DNA of 64,000 nucleotides from Mansonella perstans (GCA_037074765.1 JBAMDO010000066.1:310001-374000), one strand, 5' to 3'. Numbered from the stretch's first letter, positions 34,447 through 48,922 are shown. Program-made: numbers and translations. Notes: generated by a model from the letters alone, not told the origin.

Positions 34447-37400
34447 AATATGATAATGATAAGATATGATACGCCTGGTATTAGTAATAATCGATTAATT
34501 TGCATAAGTCAAAAATATATTGCTTTCACGGAAAAAAACATGTGCGCATTTGAGTAATGACGGAAAAAAGTAACATTTTCTTCACAATTCACCAAAAATT
34601 TTCTGTTTCTTTTTTTTCTATGCTTTTCATCATCGTTATCGATGAATGTAGAACGATTATTTTCTCTGCGCATTATGGATGAAAACAATTAATTATTTTC
34701 TCAGCTTTTAAATTAATTGTTCAATGCACTAAAAAAAAAAAAAAGAGACAGGTAAAATGATGAATTATTTCCAATTCGAATTCATTTACTAATTTTATAC
34801 ATTGAACTATAATGTAAGCGAAAATTGGTGGATGTACGTTATGTAAGCTAAAGCTAATATAGTTAAGCAAATAAGAACAAATGTACAAATTTAAGTTATA
34901 AAGTTCAGGGAGAAACGAATTTTGTGTAAAGTGAATTTGCAGGAAAAAAGCAATAATGAACCATTATATTTTAAAAAAAAAAAAAAAAAAAACAGAAATG
35001 ATGCTGAAATTTATTTTTTCACTCTTCTCTCTCTCTCTCTCACTCTCTCCTGTTTTCTCTGTGAAAAAAAAAAATTTTGAAAAATTGCAATGAAATGTAA
35101 ATCAACTGCTTTAAATATTTTTAAAACAACAAGAATGGACGATGAATAACAAATCTAACTTATTAATTAGTTATAACTTAGTATTTTTTAGCTAAAAATT
35201 CCAATTTTGCTAATTTTTAAATTAATTAACGATAACAAATAAATAAATCCAATTGAAAATTTTAATTTTTTTTTTTTTTTTTTGCTAAATTTTAGACTAA
35301 TTAATGACATCAGATAAATAAATCCAAATTGAAAATTCTAATTTTGCTAATTTTTAGATTAGTTAATGATATCAAATAAATAAATCCAATTGTAAATTTT
35401 AATTTTTTTTTTTGCTAAATTTTAGATTAATTAAAGATATCAGAAAATAAATTCATCTCTTCAACAATTAATCATTGGTGTTGTGATGAGAGGTGAAGAG
35501 AAAGAGAGAAGAATTAGATTTACGCACTTTTCAATTATTCAATTTGTCCATCCATAAATAAATAAATACAAATGTAAATAACAGTTCGAATGAATACTCG
35601 AAATCAATACTAATAATCGATAATGTTTTTGTATTGAAGAAAGAGATGTAAGCGTTTTATAAATGATTCATCGATTCGTTTATGATTGTGGAAATTGAAT
35701 AGTGGGAAGAAATTATCGAAAGAAAAATGCTCTCTTTATAGTAAATGACCTCAAAAGACAACTAGACAATGACCTGACCTTGTTATTGTCTCCCATGACC
35801 TCAAACATTTACCATTACATCATTTTATATTTTTAATAATATAACGATTTAAAAAATAAATCTTGAAAATATTTGAAACCTAAATTTCTATTACTCTGTT
35901 GAAAATTTTAAGTCAAGATAGAGTAAGTGAACATTTCATTAGTTAATTAAAATTTTAAAGTAATTTTAAATGATTAATCAATTTTAAAAAAATATGTGCA
36001 AAACATCTATTTATAAGAAAAAAAATATTTCTGCGAATGAAATTCACAACAACTGCCACATCATACCAGTCTTTCCTTATCAATGTTATTTGAAAAAATT
36101 GGTAAAAAAGCAATGGAATGAAATGTAAACAACTTAAATATAATTTATTTTTCAGCCGAACAAAAATCAAATCTTTTCGTTTGTTTGACCTTGATGGCAT
36201 AGGTCAATAGATGAGTAAACGAATGGTAAACATAAGGTGTATTTTGATGATCCATTCACAGGAAAAGAAAAAAGTAAAAGAGGAAGAGTGGGGAAATTAA
36301 ATCAAATTATTTGTATAAGAAGATCTGAATCATTTTTTATTAGTTAGTAAATGATTTATAAGAAAAAATTTACAAGGAGCAAAGTCAGGTTTAAAAAAAA
36401 GTTAAATAAATTAAAAGGTTCAATAGTAAATTAGATGAAGAAATGAGGAAATACGCTGAGAATTAGAAATTGCTAATCGTAGAATAATTTATTCCTCAAT
36501 TCCTCAGCAATGGGTGAGTGTGAGTACATCCGTCCATATGCTATACATTTCTGAGAAGTATCCATCCTTTTATAGTATCAGTTAGAGTAGGAAAACATAG
36601 CATGAAATTGTTTTTAACTCTAATTAGTTATATTTCACCAAATTTCGACAGGATCAAAAGTAATCTTTTCTTGTGGTTCCACTATGTCCGTCCCTCATTT
36701 ACAAATTGATCCATTCCATTTCTGTCTAATAAGTTGACCTTTTTTTTTTGATTTAGCCGAAAATTATTCGATATTAGACAATTTGAAAAGAAAAGATTGA
36801 AGATTAATCAATAGAACAGAGATATGTTCAAAGTTTATGATTGAATTTATTGCGATAACTCATTCTAATAGAATAAAAGAAGAAATAATCAGTGAGTGAT
36901 ATGTCCATTGATTTTATCAATTTCGATTCACTGATTTAGAAATATATCAGAAAAAATAAAAAGCTAACAAAACAAAAAGTTCAAAAAAACAATTCGAAAA
37001 ACAAGAATTGTGATTAAAAAAAAAAAAAAAAAAAAAAAATGAAAGATACAAATGAAAGTGATTTTTTTTTTCAATGCAATCAAAATAATGATGAATTAAG
37101 GAATAGTTAGGAAAAAAATAACCACATTGGCCTTTTGGTTAATGGAAATTTATAGTGGACGAACTAATTTACTGGCCGATTTAAGTGACCAACTAAATAT
37201 TATTCGTGATTGACAGCGAAAAATGAGAGTGGACAAAACTCGTTTCTAGGAGTGTATGATATAAAAAGGAAGGTATTAAAAGAAAAAAAAAAGAAAAGGT
37301 GAGAGAGAAGAAAAGACATAAATTTATTAAAATATTGAAATGTAAATTGAACTTCAATTCTTTCCTCTCTCTCTCTCTCTCTCTCAGTTTCTCTCTTCTT

Positions 37401-37589
37401 TTATACTACAAAGTCAGTGTCACATAATTCTAATTAAAGCATCGATTTTATAGCAACAAAAAGTTGTGACTGAATTCTAGCTACTCTATTAAGAGCATTA
37501 AGTCATAATCATGTGACCTTTTCAATCATTAAATAACAACTGCTTAATGGAGAAAACATTATTTATGATAAAGTAGAGCTAATATAACA
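34447..37589. other. Gene-free stretch upstream of KLHDC3
   Basis: This stretch is AT-rich and contains a tandem repeat (35210-35455), poly-A runs (for example 34970-34991 and 37017-37039) and CT-rich runs (35025-35047 and 37362-37385). No coding exon is supported. The KLHDC3 promoter should lie at its left edge. Confidence 0.55.
35210..35455. repeat. Tandem repeat of about 62-74 bp, four units
   Basis: Four diverged units start near 35210, 35284, 35346 and 35413. Each begins GCTAA(A/T)TTTTA and continues with TAATTAA, GATAT or GACAT, and AATAAATCCAA. Copies differ mainly in the length of an embedded T run. The last unit is partial. Confidence 0.85.
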
Positions 37590-37594
37590 TTAAC

Positions 37595-38139
37595 TGTCGC
37601 GAAAGTCGCGAAATTTAAAATAAGATCATAAGGAATATTTTCCGTGATTTCACTTTTTCAATTTTTTCTCACATATTATAATTGTATAATTACACCTGTT
37701 AGAATTATTCTCAAACTTTTATGTCATTATCTATAATTTATTTTACTATAATTACCTTTCATAGCCAGATCCCGTGTCTTCCCTTCACTATTTCTTATCT
37801 TATCACACCATGATCTGTTATATTAAGCCATTAATCGGCTTATATGAAAGGATTTCTGGTCATCAAATGACTAGATCCACCTCTTCTTCTCGACTATATA
37901 AACTGTTACTCAACTTCCAATCTTCATTCCAAAACATTCCAAGTTGGATTCCAATCTTGATTCCAAGATTCGTTTCAAGCAAGTATTCCAAGCTTCGCTC
38001 ACGCTATATTCTATTATTTATCATTCAACTCACTCTTCGTTCTAATAAAAGGGTTCAGTTACCCAACTTCGAGGTGTTCCTACATTCTATTGAACACACT
38101 CCACTCACAAACTGTTGCGAGACAAATTTTTTCCCGACA
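37595..38139 (+). mobile_element. Solo LTR of an LTR retrotransposon
   Basis: A 545-bp element begins TGTCG and ends CGACA, a perfect 5-bp inverted terminus of TG...CA type. It is flanked on both sides by TTAAC (37590-37594 and 38140-38144), a 5-bp target-site duplication. Inside, in the + orientation, are TATATAA at 37895-37901 and AATAAA at 38044-38049, the usual promoter and polyadenylation signals of an LTR. There is no internal coding region and no second LTR, so this is a solo LTR left by recombination. The 5-bp duplication fits BEL/Pao or Ty3/Gypsy elements; the family cannot be decided from the LTR alone. An open frame of 145 codons (37774-38211) crosses it and is not a gene. Confidence 0.88.
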
Positions 38140-38276
38140 TTAACAAATATACAGATATATGCACTATTTAATGATTATTATTTTGTTACTATCATAAAAT
38201 TTGCAATTTAACGATAATGATAATGAGTAACAATAATAATAATTAATAGTAATAATAACAATAATAACAACAATAC

Positions 38277-38336
<60 letters not shown>

Positions 38337-38337
38337 C

Positions 38338-38432
<95 letters not shown>

Positions 38433-38448
38433 CATAATAATAATAATC

Positions 38449-38482
<34 letters not shown>

Positions 38483-38541
38483 TAATAATAATAATGATAA
38501 TAATAATAATAATAGTGATAATAATAATAATAATAACAACA
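38277..38541. repeat. (AAT)n microsatellite, about 265 bp
   Basis: A near-continuous array of the triplet AAT (ATT on the other strand) with scattered single-base interruptions (AATCAT, AATAAC, GATAAT). It starts about 137 bp after the solo LTR's target-site duplication. It gives spurious long open frames of poly-Y and poly-I on the - strand. Confidence 0.97.
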
Positions 38542-38650
38542 ACAAAAAATAAAATCAAATAATAGCAATAATAGATGGTGATAATTATATATGAGATAAA
38601 ATATAACAGGAAATACAAAATGAAATGTGATATTTCTCCGTAATTAAATA

Positions 38651-38708
38651 CAAATACACATACACACACACATATACACACACAGATGTACAGACATGCA
38701 CACACATA
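38651..38708. repeat. Degenerate (CA)n microsatellite
   Basis: A CA-rich run (CACACACATATACACACACA and similar) with interruptions, about 110 bp beyond the AAT array. Confidence 0.85.
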
Positions 38709-41700
38709 TGTATCGATTTTCCTTCTTTTTCCATTGATTAATTGAAAGTTTCCTGAGAGATATACCAGAAATGAATTAAGCTTAGATACATTTGCAATCC
38801 CACACTCAAACTGACTGTGGTATAAAAGAGTTTAGAAATGGATGGAAATAAAATTCATTAATGCTATCATTTCTCTATTCCCTCTCTCTCTCTCTCTTTC
38901 TTCTCTTTGCTTAGTACTTTTTTTGTTAATTGAAAAAAGAAAAAAAAAAAAAACAAGAAATAAAAGCTAATTAAACAAGTAAGTAATGCAATGTAAAATT
39001 AAAAATAAAACTAGCTTTAATGTTAACTTTAAAAGTTCTTATGAGAAACTTGTTTCTTTTCGATTTAAAATTTATCATATCAATTCATTTGATTTAAGGT
39101 GGCTCGAAAAATGATCAGAATGATTCCAAAAACAAATAAAATGAATTATCTATTCGTACTTTATGATTATATTCAACTATTACTTTATGAATTAATTATA
39201 TTCGTACTCTATGAATTTCTAATTAATCGATAATGTTATTTAATAATTGCAAAAAATTTCTAATTTCAAGTATATATAATTAAGAATTAAACGGTATGGA
39301 ATAAATTTGAATTTTTTGAGGGGTTATAAAGGAAATTTATACAAGTGTCATCATCATCCTCAAAATTGTCATCACTTTTATTAATATTAAAATCATAAAA
39401 CTTCAAAAAAAAAAGTTTTCGCTTCTTTCATAATGGCATTTATAATTTGTTTCCAAAAATACACAAAATTAATTTGGAATAACAGCCATTTCGGCGAGAA
39501 AATGTTAATAATAGTCAAATATTTGAAGAATTAGTTACTTCTCGCTTCATTCTTTCTTTTCTTCCATTTTATTTCATTCCCTTACTTTTTATATTTGCTA
39601 ATGCTTTCATCATAAACAACTGCCATCAATTCTCTCCCTTCCTAGTGATGTCATTATGATCTTTCAAAACTTTTTGTATATAAATATAAACATTTCAATT
39701 CGACTATACTTGAAAATTGGTTTTCTCAAAGCCTGTTATTCTCTTAGTAAATATTCATTTTATTCGAGTGTTCTTTAAAAAAATAAGTAATACTTAATTT
39801 ATTACTTTAAATGACCTTGAATGAAATAAAAATTTAATGCACTGACATTTACTTCTCTTTTTTTTGTTTTTTTCATTTTTTTGCTACAATATTCGAAAAC
39901 AAATCATTACGCAAAGCGTAAATAAAAAAATGAAATTCAAGAAATTGTTTTTCAAAATGTTTTTCCCAACAATTTAACCAATCGTTTGTTAATTTTGCCA
40001 ATTGTTCATTATTTATCTCCTCTAATATAACGACATTAATTAATAACTTATTTACTCATTTGGACATACTAAATGCCCGTCGACAATTTTGACTACTTAT
40101 TTTACATAGATATTGTTGAAAAGGTAAAATATTCCTGCAAATGACTGTGGTTAAAGTAAATACTTGCGAAATGAAATTATGAGAAAACAATAAACGACAG
40201 ATTGATTTAGTAATCAATTAATCCATTAATTAATCAGTAATTTTTAGCATTTATTTTGGATGATATTTTGATAAGCATTCACTTAACAAAATTATTCGCA
40301 AAAGCAACATCTCACTTCATATTATTTTTACCTTTATATTAATTATCACGAAAAAGGAAAAAAGAAACGTTGTTTTACAAAATCTATTACATACCTCGAA
40401 ACTCATTATAGTTATGCCATGTTTTTCATCATATTATAGTTAGTAAGAAATGCAGTCATACCATACTTCAGATATGATATAACTACATACGTATGAATGC
40501 ATAATATAAACACATACTTATAAATGCATTGTAATTATCATGCAGTTATGCTAAATAAGTTATAGTTATTAATGATGATTATAAAAGAAATTTTGAATTG
40601 ACCTAACACTGTTATTGATGAACTATCAGATTCGATAAGTAGTAGCAAAATTTTGTTATTTATTAAAAAAATTTAGCGAAAATCAGTTCGGCGATCTCAT
40701 TGTATTTTATAATAATTTGTGGACAGTGATAAAATAGCTATTGTTATCATTCTAAACTGACAAATTAAGATGACGGTTAATATTAAACAGAAAGTATATG
40801 AGTAAGGAATTGATAAGAAAAATGAACGTTCGATAAATGATATTAGAGTGTTAGGATCATTTTATACCACTATATCACTGATCATTTTATATCATCATAT
40901 CAATTTTATATCATTTAATATCACATTTTGTATCACTGCCATATTTTTTCTAATATTTGCATTCACTTTGCACGCTTCTTAAAAAGTTTTAAAGTTCGCC
41001 ATTACCATTATTTCAATGATAGTTACTACTGTTATTCCCGTTATTATTATTATTACTGCTACCGTACATTGTGATAATAACATAACAATTATTATTATGA
41101 CCATTGATTGTCCAGTAACTTAATTTTTTTATCCATTGAAAATGTTTGAATTTAATTATTCAGTCGTTGGAGAGTTTTGTTAAAGAAAACGACAAACTAC
41201 ACAGCTGTAAAAAAATAAACACTGTTAACAAGCGAATAAAATGACAAAGTGAAAGAAAGGTGAGTAGGTCAACGACATTACTAATAATAATTGTTCCATA
41301 CAATTTGTAGTTTCACCCATATTTTACTATCCAATCTTCAATTAGTCTCTTTTTTTGACACAGAAATCTGAGTATATATCAAAGATAATATCTTTCTAAC
41401 CTACTTTTCTTTGATCATTATCAGCGCAATCATTTGTGTGTTATTTTCGTTCTTTATCGATTTCTTTCCTTACATTATCAATATGATTTGGTCTTGTTTT
41501 TATTAGCCTCTTTTAGAATTTAAATTTCTAAAACGATCTTTTGTTTTATCATTGAAGAATAAATTGTTGAATATATTTTGTTCAGGAAAAATTCAAAATA
41601 AATGAATGAAAAAGAATAAAAATTTTTGTACTAAAAGAAAATTTAACTGCTGGATAATATTTCTAACTTTGTTACAACAATTTCTTTTAATGCTAAAATT

Positions 41701-44700
41701 GATAATAACTTTCTTCATTTTTTTTAAATAATTTAAAATAATACCATATTTACACCTTCAGCGATTTCACTATCAATTTTAATATTTAGCTTACGCAATC
41801 AATAGTTGTTATTTCTTTTTTCCATTCTGTAAAAAAACTAGTTTCATTCAACAAAGTACTAATAAAATGAAATAATTACAATAATATTTTTCCTTTTCTT
41901 ATTTTGAAAGAAACATTGCACCATTTATGACCAAATGATATTATTACTTACAGTAAGATGATGTGACATTTAGAGTTCTTTCATGATGATGGTTCTATAT
42001 TTCAATGTTTTATAATCGTTAATATGGTATCACAAATGATTCTGTGGCAACAATGGTACCAATACAATATGGCGACAAAAAAGTATATATATTTTTTTCA
42101 GTTGTCTGATTGAAAAGATATATCAATGATCAGTAATACTGTACAAAATTATATAAATTAGTATTGTTGAAAAAATCTCTGATATTGGCAATCCTAGAAA
42201 AGTTAATAAATTTTGACTAATTAATTAGTGATACTGATATATTATCCAATTATATGAATGGAAAAATATCGTTGATTATTTTCACTACGGACATTGATCC
42301 TGTATATGATAAAAATAAATTCAAAACATTTAAATAACGATCCTTATCAAAAAAAATGAAATGAATGTATACAGTGGTAATTGCGAATAATCAACAATGA
42401 ATTCCAAATTGTCCCCTGAGGTGAATTACAAATCCGTTTGTAATTTTTCTTTTCTTGCAAAACTTGTTTAATTTGCCAAACACAAACAGCTATTATAAAT
42501 GATTATTTTGATTAAATATGTAGGGAAAAAGAAAACTAAAATTTCAGCCGAATATTTAATTGTTTCCATGCATTTAGAATAGAAATTCATTTAAGAAATT
42601 TAGATCAAAAATTTTAGAGATGAAAGAGCTTAAGGCAATTTTTTTTGAAATGTTTTTAATTAATTGAATAACTTTAATTGGAATTTATATAGCGAAAGAT
42701 TATATAGAAATGCAAATTTAGTATGTTTCATTGAAAAATTCAATTTAAAAACTCGTTCAATGCTAAACAGTACGAGAAGGGAAAGGAAAATATAATTACG
42801 AATAATTAATAATTCTCAAGATCGGAATAAGAAACAAGGTCCAAAAAAATGACGCGTGATTATGCTTTAAATGCTGTTTTTAAAAAATAAAGTAAAAAAA
42901 ATAACGATAATGTTGACGTGATAGTATACTTCGTGAATGTCACTTCAGCGAGTAGTGAGTTGTGATGGATGATTTATTACCTGTTTTCAACACCTGTTTT
43001 AAATTCTTTGTTTAACAAATTATTTACGTCAATTTGCAAAGAAAAAAGCAAACGGAAAAGTTTCTTTTACACTGTTCTCTCTCTTTATTTTCATTTCTTC
43101 CCGCGATTTCTCATTCATTCTTTTCACAACAAATATTTAAAGTCTTTATTTCTCAATACCATCTCATTTCATATCAAATTTTCTCTGAAACTTGCTTTCT
43201 GTTTGTTTTTCATTTTTTTTATTTTGAAAATTTTATGAAGTGAAATTTGATAGTTTTGAAATATTTTGAGATAAATTTAATTTTTTGTCATCTGTTGAGA
43301 ATTTCGATAAAAAGATCGCCGATTCATTCGTTTTTTGGTCAACAAAGGTTATCAGTCTTCTATAATTTACATCTTTTATCAATTAGCAACAAATCAATTT
43401 TGTTAACGGAAAAGCAGGATTATTCAATGTTAACAAAATTGATTTTAAAATAATTTTTGAGTTATCAAAAATTTGGTTATAATTAAAATTAAAATTAAAA
43501 AGATTACATGGCTGAGATAGTTGGCATATTTATCACACAAATGTACCCACAAGTCCTCATGGAAATAATTAATTCATTTAATTTTTATGTTAAATAAAGA
43601 ATTTTTAGTGCATCAAAATATGAACTAAACAAACGTTTCAACAAGCAATTAATTAATTTAAATAAATTAAAAGTTATGGTAAAGAAACTAACTGTCATTT
43701 GCTGATTTCGCTATTTTGTCTTTTCGAATTCACTGTATTAGAAATACTCAATCAATTTGTGAATTAATTATTTTATAAATAACAAGAACTGAAAATTCAT
43801 TCGAATTTGTGTTAAAATGTCAATTTCAATTCCAATTTACTAATATAAACAGAACAGAAATCCTTTATTAAATAAATTGCATGTAAATTATTATGATTTG
43901 TTTTATATTCCACTAAGATCACGCATTTTCTGCAAGCAAGAATGTAATTTCATGCAAACTAACAAGTAACAAAACGCGCAGTTTACTTGTGCCGTATGTA
44001 AATTAATACCATCATACATTAATCATGCAAGAAATCAAAACTTCCACCGATCATTTGATGATTCTTATAAGAATTTCAATTAATCAGTATAATTGAGAGA
44101 TTGATACGAAGAGACTGAAGTTATTCGTAACTATAAACTTTAATAATAAAATATGAAATGAATAATTGAATAAGTGAACAAATATTTTCACAAATTCATC
44201 AAAACCAATTTTTCATCACAAGGAAAAAAAAGATGTCAACTACATGGAGAAAAGCAATGTGTCACAATAATTATAGCAGTTAACAATAATAATTTTTGCG
44301 AAATAAAAATTCAAAAAAAGTATTTTTTTTAAAAGCTCCAAAAGTTTCACTATAATTTTATTCGCATTATTTGGAACTATTTTCGAAATTGGAAAATAGA
44401 AACTTAAGGAGCAACGACATCAATTCTTTAAATTTATGATCTTTGTGTATGTGTAATGCAAATGTACATTTCAATTTTGCAATAATCTCAATAATCTCGA
44501 TTTTGCAATAATCTCGATTTTTTAATTTCGAATTCCTCTTTAATTTAATTTTTTATTGAATTTTAGCAAGCATTAAATGAATACAGCAAATTAAATACAA
44601 TTTTCTAATTAAAATTATTCTGCGAAAGACACTGCTGAAATTATTTTTATGACATCGACGAAACAAAAAGATGCATAACGGCACCAAAATAGAAGAAACC

Positions 44701-45211
44701 AAAAAAGTACTCCAATAAATAAATTAATTATTTCAATTAGACCACAAATTCGGGCAAAAAGAAAAATGATTCAATGGATTAATTATTTAGTTATTGAAAT
44801 TAATTTGCAAAGTATTAAATTATGAAGACACAAATAATATAAGCAATTATCATCATATGTTAACTTTAATCTTGGTAAGATATTAAAACAATTTAAAAAG
44901 TTACAGCTTTATAGTTGACGGAAAAAAGAAGGCGTGAAAGAGAAAAGTAAATTGTTCACTCCCACCTTTAGAGTTATAAATTCCTCCTTTCTATTAAAAT
45001 GAACTGATTGAATTTAAATCGAATTACGAAATTTTGCAAATTAAAACTGTGAAATTAAAATTAAAATATTAAGAATCGGCATTTATTTTTGTTTTTTTGT
45101 AGTTATTTTTTTTAATTATTTAATAATTTTGCAAAAAAAAAAGTTCAAATTTTTGAATCCGTATTCTTGAACTATCAAAATGTGTCATAATTTCGATGCC
45201 ATCACATTTGT
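38709..45211. other. Gene-free stretch of 6.5 kb
   Basis: This is AT-rich spacer DNA between the microsatellites and the 3' end of the potassium channel gene. No exon with matching splice sites, no known domain and no RNA gene could be found on either strand. Open frames near 42969-43453 are phenylalanine- and leucine-rich low-complexity translations of T-rich DNA. Confidence 0.55.
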
Positions 45212-48200
45212 TCATTCACCTTGATAAAAATAGCCTGTTTCAAATGTTGTCACCGGTGATTCATTGATATGACGCTTATAATCTCGTGTTACTCGATAAT
45301 TCTGCAAAATAAATGTTATAATAAAAAAACAGAAAAAAGATCAGTTAATCAACTGGTGAAAATTTTTATTTAATTATAATTGTTTTAACAGAAAATTGGA
45401 TTTAGTTTTTTCATCGCCAATTATCATCCTCATTATTTTCCACATTTTTTAGAGAAAAGTTAATTAATTTGAATTGAAAGAAATTGAAACAATGATACTT
45501 ATCATATCAAAAAAGCTAATCACTTTTGCATCAACGAAATACGCTTTAAAATTTTCTTCAAAAATGTATTTGGAATAAACTTTTAAATTTTTTAAAAATT
45601 TCCACTTTACACTCAATTTTTAGAGTTAAGAGATATTCGTACACATATCTAAACATTGGATGTTTTTTTTACCCATAATAATGGTGAAGTATCAATAAAG
45701 CAATGAAAATGACTTTCATTGTGCTTAAAATCAAATTTCTAATTTATACTAACAATATTTTATAAATTTCAAAAAATATTGACTTACGAAGTTTTAATAA
45801 AAAACAATGAAACAATGTGAAATAATGTGTTTTTAGTTAAAATTTTTTAACGGAAAGGAGCGACTATTGATTGACCTGATTAGTAATTGAAGATGTCTCG
45901 GGATGGTCATCGTAGAACGGATTAATGTATTCGTCATCTTTTGTTAAAAAGAAACGACTCAAATTTAACTGTTGTATGTCGTACAGTGTAGCAAGAAATA
46001 GCATCATGCATGATAGGCCAAATATCAGATAAACTAAATTTTTCGCTGATTAATTGGTTGCATACATTTTGAAAATTTTCCAAAATAATTTCAAAATAAC
46101 AAAACCAAATATAAGGAAACTAAACTTTGCATCGGTTAATTATACAGATTAGAGATTTCCAATAACGAAACATAATTTATTTTTGTCGCAAATATTCAAA
46201 ATTTTTCAAAATTTAACCAAAAAATTTTCGAATTGAAAAAAATAAAAATCATTTAATTCTCACAGATGCAGGAAAAAAAATTAAAGACTAACAGCAGTTT
46301 CTTTAAATCTATGTAAACCGCAAATCAAATTGCGCTATTATTGTAAAAGTTCGCTACTGACCTGTCACAACGATTTTGTAGAAGGTCTTGAACTGCTGGT
46401 CCGGCTGATCACCTGGCACATATTCACCTGAAGTACAAAGTCACTGTCCGCATTTTGAAGTGCTATATTTAAATGTTCAAAAGCTTATAATATTTTTGCA
46501 AATATATTCAGAATTTTTGAAAAAAAGAACAGTTTTAAATTTATTGCAAAAAACTTGAAATGATTGAAAAAAAGAAAAAAGAATTGAATTGTTTTGAGGT
46601 AATGTAAGTTCTTAAATATTCTTTTAATTACTACCCAAGCCTATAGTTGTCAATGAGACAAAGCAGTAGAAAAATCCATCCAAAAAATCCCAGTCGTTTT
46701 CTATCTTTGTAAAAATATACGACGGTATGATAAAGACGAATAATAACAATAGAGTGCACACAAAACCAAGATGAAATATCTAAAAATTCGTAACCATCAA
46801 TTTTGTGAATTATGAATTAAAATTTCATTCATAGTTATTTTTAAAGGTCAAAGAACACTGTAATATCATTCAGTAAGCGAACCATGTGAGAATTAGAACA
46901 TTCGATATCACTTGAAATTTATTTAAGCTAATTAAAAAACTTAATTAATAAAAAAAGGTTCAATCGATGAAGAGAAAAATTAATCAGGAAATGTTGAACT
47001 TGCAGTAAATTTTAATTTACGTCAGTATATCAGTAATTATGGAAAGATTAAAAAATGACATAATACGTGTTCATAGAGGGAATGTGCCACCTGAATTTGT
47101 GTAGCCCGAAACAAATGTCCAAGCCTTTCATTGAGCTTGCACCGAAGCCAAGCACTTGGCTTCTTCAACCTTACCACCAATGCTGACAATAATGCTAATG
47201 TCATTGGTATACCAATCAGACAATAAATTATCGTAAAAAATTTGCCTTCACGTGTACGTGGTGATAGACGCCCGTAACCTATCGAATTACAAAAGTAAGT
47301 TACTTTATATGGATGAAATAGTGAAAATTTTAGAGAATTTAAAAATCAAATTAAAATAATAATTTAAAATGGAAAGTAGTGATAATGAACAAACAGACGA
47401 GTAATTTTGTTTAAAAAAAGCGAATTTATACAAACCAACTGTGCTGATTAACGCTCCAACAAAAAAAAATGCTTGACCAAAGGTCCATTTAGGCTCTGTT
47501 GTTACATTTTTTTCAGTCCAAATACCTTTTAGTGCCATTATACGAATATCAGTAAATAACTGATCAATATCGACTTCTGAAAAACATTTGTTATTCTCAC
47601 GCAAAACGCATGGAAAAAATGAAGTAAGCTTTATCCACAATTAATTGAGAATTGACATTTGCAATAGATTTTTAAATTTTATAATCCAAAACTAAAAATA
47701 TTACTTTTTAACATCAATACACATTGATATACCTGAGCAAAATATAATGGCATACTTTATTTTGACGCACTGAATTATTCAAAAATAAAGCGAAATTATG
47801 AATATATTAACTTGACACCTTTAAATCCCGCTTTCTTTAGCAGTTGATCCCAGTGTGATCGAAATTCCTGATATGATTCCATATCATCTGCTTCAGCTGG
47901 GCCTTCAATTTGCACAAAGACAGTAGCCCCAACTAACAAATAAAAGAAAAGTACCAACAAACCAATAACAAGTCTAACATTCGTTTCACGAATTTGCCAT
48001 GGTGATGCTTCAATTCGATCAATTACCTGTAAGACGAAATAAAATGAGACATAATTTATAATTTAATTTCCAAATTTTAATGCAGTCTGTTCAATTTAAT
48101 TCAATGTAATTCCAATTCCTTTTTTTTTTCGAACTTATACATAATTTATTCTTGATGAATGATTGAAAAATATGAAGTGCAAACACTGCAAAATTAAACC

Positions 48201-48232
48201 TTATTATGCAACTGGAACATCTGAAGACCCAT
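45212..48232 (-). CDS. Two-pore-domain potassium channel, TWIK-1-like
   Basis: Eight exons join in phase: 48232-48200, 48026-47819, 47576-47436, 47278-47091, 46779-46635, 46427-46362, 46033-45876 and 45301-45212, giving 342 residues. The layout is TM1 ([19 protein letters not shown]), a long extracellular cap helix with an NVTT glycosylation site, pore 1 STVGYGRLSP, TM2 ([17 protein letters not shown]), TM3 ([15 protein letters not shown]), pore 2 TTIGLGEYVPGD, TM4 ([17 protein letters not shown]) and a short cytoplasmic tail. The TIGLGxYVPG second pore and the IGIPxTL motif place it near KCNK1/6 (TWIK). Such channels carry background potassium current as dimers in the plasma membrane. The start is an 11-codon exon just behind a TTTTTTGCAG acceptor. 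The nematode orthologue was not identified. Confidence 0.92.
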
Positions 48233-48247
48233 GATTTCGCTAAATGT

Positions 48248-48249
48248 CT
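48248..48249 (-). other. Putative spliced-leader acceptor for the potassium channel gene
   Basis: On the - strand a TTTTTTTGCAG site ends at 48248, only 16 bases before the start codon at 48232. Confidence 0.5.
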
Positions 48250-48395
48250 GCAAAAATTTTTTTCACTAAGCAAGTAAAAAAGTGACAATCATTAACATTG
48301 ATGTAATTATTCAATTATATCTGATTAGTGTATCAGACGTTGCTAAATATCACAGCCATAATTATTCATTACTTTCCAGTTATCGCATCAGTTAC

Positions 48396-48436
48396 CAATT
48401 AATCGAGTGGTACAAAAAGTACCACTCGATTAATTG
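48396..48436. repeat. Perfect 18-bp hairpin with a five-A loop
   Basis: The arm at 48396-48413 (starting CAATTAATCGAGTGG) is repeated exactly as its reverse complement at 48419-48436, separated by AAAAA. It lies about 160 bp upstream of the potassium channel start codon. Confidence 0.97.
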
Positions 48437-48922
48437 TTTGTCCATAAATCGAATATCATCATAAATTTGGTTTCGAATAACAAAATTCAATTACCTATAT
48501 CCAATATCATATGGCAAATTCAACAAAAGTGAATGCTTACATAATTAAATATGAAAAATTCAAATGAAAATTTTAACTAACTAATTGAGCTAAAAAAAAT
48601 TAACATTTTACATTTAACTCATTACATTTAACTTTTTAACTCAAACATAAATTACATTTCAAACAAGTCTACGGCGTTTCAATGATTTAAAACATGACAG
48701 CTGGACACTTATACATTTTTTTTCAATTTGCTTATTGATAGCTTTTCGATTTTTCTCGCGTATCAGGAAAGTTTAGAAGTGCATCTGTCAATCGAAGGAA
48801 AGCCGGAATTCATTTCCGTTGATATGTTTCGTTTTCCTAATTTCATTTTTTATCTTTTTTTACTTGATGAAACAAGAATTGAAAAAAATTTTAGACATAT
48901 CCAGTCACTTTTGAAGAAGGCA

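Noticed and set aside
37774..38211. 145-codon open frame on the + strand
   Set aside because: It lies almost wholly inside the solo LTR, crosses its right end and target duplication, and has no domain; it is a by-product of the LTR sequence.
38164..38705. Long - strand frames of poly-tyrosine and poly-isoleucine
   Set aside because: They are translations of the AAT microsatellite.
42969..43453. Several overlapping open frames rich in F, L, S and I
   Set aside because: They are low-complexity translations of T-rich DNA with no splice sites or motif; overlapping frames look equally plausible.
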